Shown here: positions 6,782 through 11,001 of the stretch, piece by piece
How positions within the stretch are numbered: position 1 is the stretch's first letter
Layout of the letters: every line of letters starts with the position of its first letter
NCBI GenBank assembly: GCA_040905845.1
Contig: JBBDQV010000029.1
Location: 1 to 11,001 of the forward strand
Direction of reading: 5' to 3'
Length of the DNA: 11,001 nt
Source: VGDP01 sp040905845
GTDB lineage: Bacteria > Pseudomonadota > Alphaproteobacteria > SP197
Translations under genes and position numbers: made by a program
Notes under the pieces: generated by a model
The model's input: the letters and a program-made list of their open reading frames with translations, nothing else
Databases searched by the model: none
What the model was told of the DNA's origin: nothing

Positions 6782-7546
6782 ATGACCGGAATGCGACGCC
6801 CGCTGGTCGCGGGCAACTGGAAGATGAACGGGCTCCGCGCCGATGGCGTCGAGCGCGCCCGCGCGTTGCGTGCCCTCGTCGAGGCCGACGCGCCGCCGTG
6901 CGAGGTCCTAGTGTGCCCGCCGGCCACGCTGATCGCCCCGGTGGTGGAGGCCTTGCGCGGGTCGCCGGTCATGGTCGGCGGCCAGGATTGCCACGCCGAG
7001 GACAAGGGCGCCTTCACCGGCGACGTCGCGGCGCCGATGCTCGCCGATCTGGGCTGCCGCCAAGTCATCGTCGGCCATTCCGAGCGGCGGCGCGACCACG
7101 GCGAGTCGGACGCGGCGGTCAAGGCCAAGGCCGAAGCCGCGCTGCGCGCCGGGCTGGTGCCGATCGTCTGCCTGGGCGAGACCGAGGCCGAGCGGGACCA
7201 GGGTCGGACCGAGCCGGTGGTCGGCCGGCAGCTCGAGGCCTCGCTTCCCGCGGGTGCGTCGGGCATGACGACCGTCATCGCCTACGAGCCGATCTGGGCG
7301 ATCGGCACCGGCAAGACCCCGACCACCGAGCAGATCGGCGCGGTCCATGCCCATCTCAGGGCCGTGCTGCGCGATGTGCTGGGGCCCGAGTCGGACCGCG
7401 TCCGCCTGCTCTACGGCGGCTCGGTCAACGGCAAGAACGCACGAACGATCCTCGGCATCGCCGACGTCGACGGCGCGCTGGTCGGCGGCGCCAGCCTCAA
7501 GATCGACGAGTTCTGGGCGATCTGCCGAAGTTGCGCCGGCGCGTGA
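6782..7546 (+). CDS. tpiA: Triose-phosphate isomerase
   Basis: TpiA interconverts dihydroxyacetone phosphate and glyceraldehyde 3-phosphate in glycolysis and gluconeogenesis. The 254-residue product matches the usual length of about 250. The motifs are complete: GNWKMN at 11-16 with catalytic Lys14, VGHSERR at 97-103 with His99, AYEPIWAIGTG at 167-177 with catalytic Glu169 and the loop 6 lid, and the phosphate-binding YGGSVN near the C-terminus. The frame is open further upstream to 6644, but homologues begin within a few residues of the RRPLVAGNWKMN block, so I chose the ATG at 6782; the ATG at 6791 is an alternative with poorer spacing to any purine-rich sequence. It is the first gene of the plus-strand run and is divergent from ppiD. 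Confidence 0.97.
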   Translation: MTGMRRPLVAGNWKMNGLRADGVERARALRALVEADAPPCEVLVCPPATLIAPVVEALRGSPVMVGGQDCHAEDKGAFTGDVAAPMLADLGCRQVIVGHSERRRDHGESDAAVKAKAEAALRAGLVPIVCLGETEAERDQGRTEPVVGRQLEASLPAGASGMTTVIAYEPIWAIGTGKTPTTEQIGAVHAHLRAVLRDVLGPESDRVRLLYGGSVNGKNARTILGIADVDGALVGGASLKIDEFWAICRSCAGA

Positions 7547-7569
7547 TCGCGTGTTAAAGGCACGGCGCG

Positions 7570-7591
7570 CCGGCGGTCGCCGGACCGCCGG
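7570..7591 (+). promoter_or_regulatory. GC-rich hairpin just before secG
   Basis: CCGGCGGTC (7570-7578) and GACCGCCGG (7583-7591) pair perfectly over 9 bp with the 4-base loop GCCG. The right arm includes part of the GGGA stretch (7590-7593) that is the only Shine-Dalgarno-like sequence before the secG ATG at 7600. The hairpin could lower secG translation, or pause polymerase; the following GATTT has too few Ts for a normal intrinsic terminator. Confidence 0.5.
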
Positions 7592-7599
7592 GATTTCCG

Positions 7600-7929
7600 A
7601 TGCAAACCGTCCTCATCGTCATCCAAGTTCTGCTCGCCGTCGCGCTCGTCGGCGTGGTGCTGATCCAGCGCAGCGAAGGCGGCGGGCTCGGCATGGGCTC
7701 GGGCGGCATGGGCGGCTTCATGTCCGGACGCGGCCAGGCCAACCTGCTCACGCGGCTCACGGGCGGCATCGCGCTGCTGTTCATGGCGACGAGCCTGGCG
7801 CTGGCCTTGGTTTCGCGCGAAGCCTCGCGGCCGGCCTCGATCCTCGAGGGCACGTCGGCGCCGGCGGCGACCGAGACGGCGCCGGCGGCCGAGGGCGAGG
7901 CGCAGCCCTCCGTTCCGCTCGCCGAGTGA
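7600..7929 (+). CDS. secG: Preprotein translocase subunit SecG
   Basis: SecG is the small auxiliary subunit of the SecYEG channel in the inner membrane and assists SecA-driven export. The 109-residue product shows the family pattern: membrane segment 1 (about 2-23), the conserved cytoplasmic loop with LIQRSEGGGLG (21-31), GSGGMGGF and SGRGQANLLTR (42-52), and membrane segment 2 (about 54-72). The tail from about 74 is an Ala/Pro/Glu-rich low-complexity stretch that is typical of alphaproteobacterial SecG and poorly conserved. It lies 53 bases after tpiA and 70 bases before pyrG, a gene order seen widely in alphaproteobacteria. A hairpin directly precedes its start. ppiD across the divergent promoter also serves Sec-exported proteins, but I see no direct link in expression. 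Confidence 0.95.
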   Translation: MQTVLIVIQVLLAVALVGVVLIQRSEGGGLGMGSGGMGGFMSGRGQANLLTRLTGGIALLFMATSLALALVSREASRPASILEGTSAPAATETAPAAEGEAQPSVPLAE

Positions 7930-7949
7930 GGCGCGCCGTCCCCGTGTCG

Positions 7950-7969
7950 GCGCATCAAGAAGGATGCGC
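7950..7969 (+). promoter_or_regulatory. Stem-loop between secG and pyrG with a purine loop
   Basis: GCGCATC (7950-7956) and GATGCGC (7963-7969) form a perfect 7-bp stem around the hexaloop AAGAAG. No T-run follows, so it is not a standard terminator. The loop with the next bases reads AAGAAGG, which resembles a Shine-Dalgarno, but it touches the ATG at 7964 and is 36 bases from the more likely pyrG start at 8000. It may slow read-through from secG or be a protein-binding site. Confidence 0.4.
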
Positions 7970-7982
7970 GCGCGCCCGTTCG

Positions 7983-7991
7983 TGGTATGGT
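7983..7991 (+). promoter_or_regulatory. Candidate extended -10 promoter for pyrG
   Basis: TG-G-TATGGT matches an extended -10 pattern, with 4 of 6 consensus hexamer bases including both the first TAT and the last T. No recognisable -35 is present at normal spacing, which extended -10 promoters can tolerate. Transcription would start about 7-9 bases downstream, that is at or just before the GTG at 8000, so the message may be leaderless. Confidence 0.4.
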
Positions 7992-7999
7992 GTGCGCCC

Positions 8000-9628
8000 G
8001 TGACGCGCTACGTCTTCATCACGGGTGGTGTCTCGTCCTCGCTGGGCAAGGGTCTTGCCTCGGCCGCCCTCGGCACGCTGCTCCAGGCGCGCGGCTACAG
8101 TGTTCGGCTGCGCAAGTTCGATCCCTACCTCAACGTCGATCCGGGGACGATGAGCCCTTACCAGCACGGCGAGGTGTTCGTCACCGACGACGGCGCCGAG
8201 ACCGATCTGGACCTGGGTCACTACGAGCGCTTCACCGGCGTCCCGGCGCGTCGCTCCGACAGCCAGACCGCCGGGCGCGTCTATTCCGAGGTCATCGCGC
8301 GCGAGCGCCGCGGCGACTACCTCGGCGGCACGGTCCAGGTCATCCCGCACGTCACCGATGTCATCAAGGAGGCGATCCAGGCCGATCACGACGACGCGGA
8401 CTTCCTGCTGTGCGAGATCGGCGGGACGGTCGGCGACATCGAGGGCCTGCCGTTCCTCGAGGCGATCCGCCAATTCGCCAACGAGCTGCCGCGCCACCAC
8501 GCCGCGTTCGTCCACCTGACCCTGTTGCCGTACGTGCGCGCCGCCGGCGAGCTCAAGACCAAGCCGACCCAGCATTCGGTCAAGGAGCTGCGCTCGATCG
8601 GCATCCAGCCCGACGTCCTGCTGTGTCGTTGCGAGCGGCCCATCCCCGAGTCGGCGCGGCGCAAGATCGCCTTGTTCTGCAACGTGCGTCCCGAGGCCGT
8701 GATCCCGGCGGTCGACGTGGACACCATTTACGAGGTGCCGATCACCTATCACGCCATGGGGTTCGACACCGAGGTTCTGCGCGCCTTCGGCCTGCCCGAC
8801 GCTCCGGCGCCCGACCTCGCGCGCTGGGTCGACATCGTGCGCCACGTGCGCGAGCCGGACGGCGAGGTCTCGATCGCCGTGGTCGGCAAGTACACCGGCC
8901 TGCTCGACGCCTACAAGTCGCTGGCCGAGGCGCTGACCCACGGCGGCATCGCCAACGACGTGAAGGTCAACCTCAACTGGATCGACTCGGAGATCTTCGA
9001 GGCGGAGGACGCGGTCGACTATCTGCAGTCCGTCAACGGCATCCTGGTGCCCGGCGGCTTCGGCGAGCGCGGCGCGGAAGGCAAGATCGCGGCCGCGACC
9101 TTCGCGCGCGAGCGCGGCATCCCCTATTTCGGCATCTGCTTCGGCATGCAGATGGCGGTCATCGAGGTGGCGCGCAACCTGGCTGGCCTGCAAGGCGCGT
9201 CGAGCACCGAGTTCGGCGCCACGCCGCACCCCGTCGTCGGCCTGATGACCGAATGGCTGCGCGGCAACCAGATCGAGCGCCGCCGCACCGGCGACAACAT
9301 GGGCGGCACCATGAGACTCGGCGCCTACGACTGCGTCATCGCGCCGGACAGCCTGGCCGCCGAGGCCTACGGCGCTGCGCGCACGACCGAGCGCCACCGC
9401 CATCGCTACGAGGTCAACATCAACTACCGGCCGCGGCTCGAGGCGAAGGGTCTCCGCTTCTCCGGCATGTCGCCAGACGACGTGTTGCCCGAGATCGTCG
9501 AGCTCGCCGGCCATCCGTGGTTCGTCGGCGTCCAGTTCCATCCCGAGCTCAAGTCGAAGCCGTTCGCGCCGCACCCGCTGTTCGCGTCCTTCGTCAAGGC
9601 GGCGGTCGCCAATTCGCGATTGGTGTAG
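8000..9628 (+). CDS. pyrG: CTP synthase
   Basis: PyrG aminates UTP to CTP using ATP and glutamine; CTP also activates KDO for LPS, the sugar whose precursor is made by the next gene. The 542-residue product is full length. The synthase domain begins with TRYVFITGG and the P-loop GGVSSSLGKG (9-18; a Ser replaces the more usual Val at position 12), then KFDPYLNVDPGTMSPYQHGEVFV. The C-terminal glutamine amidotransferase domain has the nucleophile Cys380 in GICFGMQ and His514 and Glu516 in FHPEL, close to the numbering of the E. coli enzyme. I chose the GTG at 8000 because homologues begin at this point; an in-frame ATG at 7964 would add 12 residues without family support. No clear Shine-Dalgarno precedes the GTG, which fits a leaderless message from the -10 at 7983-7991. 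Confidence 0.96.
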   Translation: MTRYVFITGGVSSSLGKGLASAALGTLLQARGYSVRLRKFDPYLNVDPGTMSPYQHGEVFVTDDGAETDLDLGHYERFTGVPARRSDSQTAGRVYSEVIARERRGDYLGGTVQVIPHVTDVIKEAIQADHDDADFLLCEIGGTVGDIEGLPFLEAIRQFANELPRHHAAFVHLTLLPYVRAAGELKTKPTQHSVKELRSIGIQPDVLLCRCERPIPESARRKIALFCNVRPEAVIPAVDVDTIYEVPITYHAMGFDTEVLRAFGLPDAPAPDLARWVDIVRHVREPDGEVSIAVVGKYTGLLDAYKSLAEALTHGGIANDVKVNLNWIDSEIFEAEDAVDYLQSVNGILVPGGFGERGAEGKIAAATFARERGIPYFGICFGMQMAVIEVARNLAGLQGASSTEFGATPHPVVGLMTEWLRGNQIERRRTGDNMGGTMRLGAYDCVIAPDSLAAEAYGAARTTERHRHRYEVNINYRPRLEAKGLRFSGMSPDDVLPEIVELAGHPWFVGVQFHPELKSKPFAPHPLFASFVKAAVANSRLV

Positions 9629-9653
9629 GACTCGCTTCGGTGACCTCGGCCCT

Positions 9654-9754
9654 ACCCCCCACCCCGACCCTCCCCCACAAGGGGGGAGGGCGCTCGGGTG
9701 CGATCGGCACAGAATATCCCTCCCCCTCGATGGGGGAGGGCGGGGAGGGGGTGC
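9654..9754. repeat. REP-like double palindromic repeat between pyrG and kdsA
   Basis: The 157-base gap between pyrG and kdsA holds two near-identical hairpins. The first pairs CCCTCCCCC (9668-9676) with GGGGGAGGG (9682-9690) over a 5-base loop; the second pairs CCCTCCCCC (9718-9726) with GGGGGAGGG (9732-9740) over loop TCGAT. The outer flanks, C-rich at 9654-9667 and G-rich at 9741-9753, are also largely complementary, so the whole unit can fold as one large imperfect palindrome. Such C-run/G-run elements occur as dispersed intergenic palindromes in many alphaproteobacterial genomes and give junk translations such as PTPTLPHKGGG. It could protect mRNA ends or reduce read-through into kdsA. 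No transposase is nearby. Confidence 0.75.
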
Positions 9755-9785
9755 TGCCTTCCGTCGTCGTTCAGGGCGGCTTGCC

Positions 9786-10625
9786 ATGATCGAAGCCCGC
9801 ACGGTTACCATCGGCCGAGTCGCGTTCGGCAACGACCGGCCCTTCGCGCTGATCGCGGGGCCGTGCCAGATCGAGAGCCGCGACCATGCGCTCGAGACCG
9901 CCCACGCCCTGGTCGAGATCACCGGTCGGCTCGACATCGGGCTGGTCTACAAGTCGAGCTACGACAAGGCCAACCGCACCAGCCTGCGAACGCCGCGCGG
10001 CGTCGGCATCGGCGAAGGCCTCGGCATCCTGGCCGAGGTGCGCGAACGCTACGGCTGTCCGGTGCTGACCGACGTGCACGAGGCCGGCCACTGCGCCATC
10101 GCGGCCCAGGCCGTGGACGTCCTGCAGATTCCCGCGTTCCTCTGCCGCCAGACCGACCTCCTGGTCGCCGCGGCCAGGACGGGGCGGGCGGTCAACGTCA
10201 AGAAGGGGCAGTTTCTCGCGCCGTGGGACATGAAGCATGTCGTCGCCAAGCTGACCGAAAGCGGCAATGATCGGGTGCTGATCTGCGAGCGCGGAGTCTC
10301 GTTCGGCTATAACACCCTCGTTTCCGACATGCGCGCGCTGCCGATCCTGGCCGAAACGGGTTGTCCCGTCGTGTTCGACGCGACCCATTCGGTGCAGCAG
10401 CCGAGCGGCCAGGGCGCGACCAGCGGCGGCGAGCGCCGCTTCGCCCCCATCCTCGCCCGCGCCGCGGTCGCCGTGGGCGTCGCCGGCGTGTTCATGGAAA
10501 CTCACGAGGACCCGGACCGGGCACCCTCCGACGGCCCCAACATGATCCCGATCGCCAGCCTGCCGGGAATCCTCGAGACCCTGGTCGCGCACGACCGCCT
10601 CGCCAAGTCGCGGGGCCCGGCGTGA
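9786..10625 (+). CDS. kdsA: 3-deoxy-8-phosphooctulonate (KDO-8-phosphate) synthase, metal-dependent type
   Basis: KdsA condenses phosphoenolpyruvate with arabinose 5-phosphate to KDO-8-phosphate, the first dedicated step of KDO for the LPS inner core. The 279-residue product has family length and motifs: AGPCQIES (24-31), YKSSYDKANRTS (55-66, with Lys56, Lys61 and Arg64), LTDVHE, IPAFLCRQTDLL, NVKKGQFLAPWDM, CERGVSFGYNTLVSDMR and DATHSVQQP. Cys27, His201, Glu238 and Asp249 occur with exactly the spacing of the metal ligands known in the Aquifex enzyme (C11, H185, E222, D233), whereas E. coli-type metal-free enzymes have Asn in place of the Cys. It is therefore probably a metal-dependent enzyme. 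AGGGCGG about 11 bases upstream can serve as ribosome site. Its stop overlaps the start of the DinB-like gene, so the two are likely cotranslated. KDO use implies an LPS-bearing Gram-negative cell. Confidence 0.96.
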   Translation: MIEARTVTIGRVAFGNDRPFALIAGPCQIESRDHALETAHALVEITGRLDIGLVYKSSYDKANRTSLRTPRGVGIGEGLGILAEVRERYGCPVLTDVHEAGHCAIAAQAVDVLQIPAFLCRQTDLLVAAARTGRAVNVKKGQFLAPWDMKHVVAKLTESGNDRVLICERGVSFGYNTLVSDMRALPILAETGCPVVFDATHSVQQPSGQGATSGGERRFAPILARAAVAVGVAGVFMETHEDPDRAPSDGPNMIPIASLPGILETLVAHDRLAKSRGPA

Positions 10626-11001
10626 CCTTGGTCGAGCACATGCGCGCCATGGCGCGCAACAACGCCTGGGCGAACCATCGGCTGCTGACGGCGTGCGGGA
10701 AGTTGTCCGAGGCCGACTACAAGGCCACGCGAACCAGCTTCTTCCCGTCGGTCCACCTGACTCTCAACCACGTCCTGATCGTCGACTGGTACTACCTCGA
10801 CGCGCTCGAGGACGGCGGGCTTGGGCAGCGCGCGTACGAGACCGAGGAGCCGTGCGCGAGCTTCGCCGCGCTCGACGCGGCGCAGCGGGCGAGCGACCGC
10901 AAGCTGATCGGCTATACCGATCGTCTCGCGCCGGAGACGCTCGCCGAGCGCGTCGATCTCGACCGCGGGCCGCGCGGCATCAAGCGCGAGACCGCGGCCG
11001 C
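10622..11001 (+). CDS. DinB-family protein, N-terminal 126 residues (cut by window end)
   Basis: I translated this from the GTG at 10622, which overlaps the kdsA stop as GTGA; the frame stays open to the window edge. The sequence matches the DinB/DUF664 four-helix-bundle family (DinB of Bacillus type, unrelated to DNA polymerase IV): NNAWANHRLL (13-22), then SFFPSVHLTLNHVLIVDWYYLDAL (39-62), where His50 is at the usual position of the first metal ligand, and an ETEEP loop near 77. Family members are small metal-binding proteins, some acting as thiol-dependent transferases; the role of this one is unknown. The later metal-ligand His residues would lie beyond the window or near its end. An internal ATG (10640) is an alternative start. 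In many alphaproteobacteria eno follows kdsA, so a DinB gene here is a local variation. Confidence 0.85.
   Translation, partial: MTLVEHMRAMARNNAWANHRLLTACGKLSEADYKATRTSFFPSVHLTLNHVLIVDWYYLDALEDGGLGQRAYETEEPCASFAALDAAQRASDRKLIGYTDRLAPETLAERVDLDRGPRGIKRETAA

Noticed and set aside
7930..7970. Intrinsic terminator after secG
   Set aside because: The stem at 7950-7969 has no T-run after it, only a GC-rich stretch, so I list it as a stem-loop without assigning termination.
7955..9937. A 660-codon minus-strand open frame opposite pyrG
   Set aside because: It runs through the intergenic palindromic repeat and into kdsA on the antisense strand and shows no domain. PyrG is fully supported on the plus strand.
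1..11001. A novel defence, toxin or mobile system
   Set aside because: All coding capacity is taken by recognisable housekeeping or family-level genes; no transposase, recombinase, nuclease, repeat array or unusual base composition was seen.

Overview
The window is about 11 kb of very GC-rich chromosomal DNA with dense, mostly housekeeping genes. The gene content and order (ppiD-trpE divergent from tpiA-secG-pyrG-kdsA, with separate trpE and trpG rather than a fused trpEG) and the protein sequences fit an alphaproteobacterium, most likely Rhodospirillales-like; this placement is inferred from recalled family patterns, not from a search. I see no phage, IS element, CRISPR array, tRNA or rRNA, and no evidence of a previously undescribed defence or mobile system.

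Left part, minus strand (1-4725): tryptophan biosynthesis. trpC (cut by the window start), trpD and trpG form a tight trpG-trpD-trpC run with a 4-base overlap and a 2-base gap. Upstream lies trpE, but trpE and trpG are separated by about 1.07 kb that carries a gene on the opposite strand: a YibQ-type divergent polysaccharide deacetylase. Its stop codon is one base from the trpE stop, and its start faces away from trpG across a 102-base intergenic space with a reasonable minus-strand sigma70-type promoter for trpG. The deacetylase gene contains a run of 10 Ns (2620-2629), an assembly placeholder that breaks the frame in the listed sequence; removing the Ns restores it.

Middle (4734-6781): ppiD, a membrane-anchored SurA/PpiD-type periplasmic chaperone, lies 8 bases upstream of trpE on the same strand. 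The two probably share a promoter in the ppiD/tpiA divergent region (6630-6781), leaving no room for a trp leader or attenuator before trpE.

Right part, plus strand (6782-11001): tpiA (glycolysis), secG (protein export), pyrG (CTP synthesis), kdsA (KDO for LPS) and the start of a DinB-family gene that overlaps kdsA by four bases. CTP from PyrG and KDO-8-phosphate from KdsA both feed KDO activation for LPS. The short intergenic spaces hold hairpins before secG and before pyrG, an extended -10 element right next to the pyrG GTG start, and a REP-like double palindrome between pyrG and kdsA.

The observations most worth following are the split trp gene set (a possible noncontiguous operon), the regulatory structures before secG and pyrG, and the palindromic repeat. 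Several very long antisense ORFs are GC-driven shadows and are not annotated.
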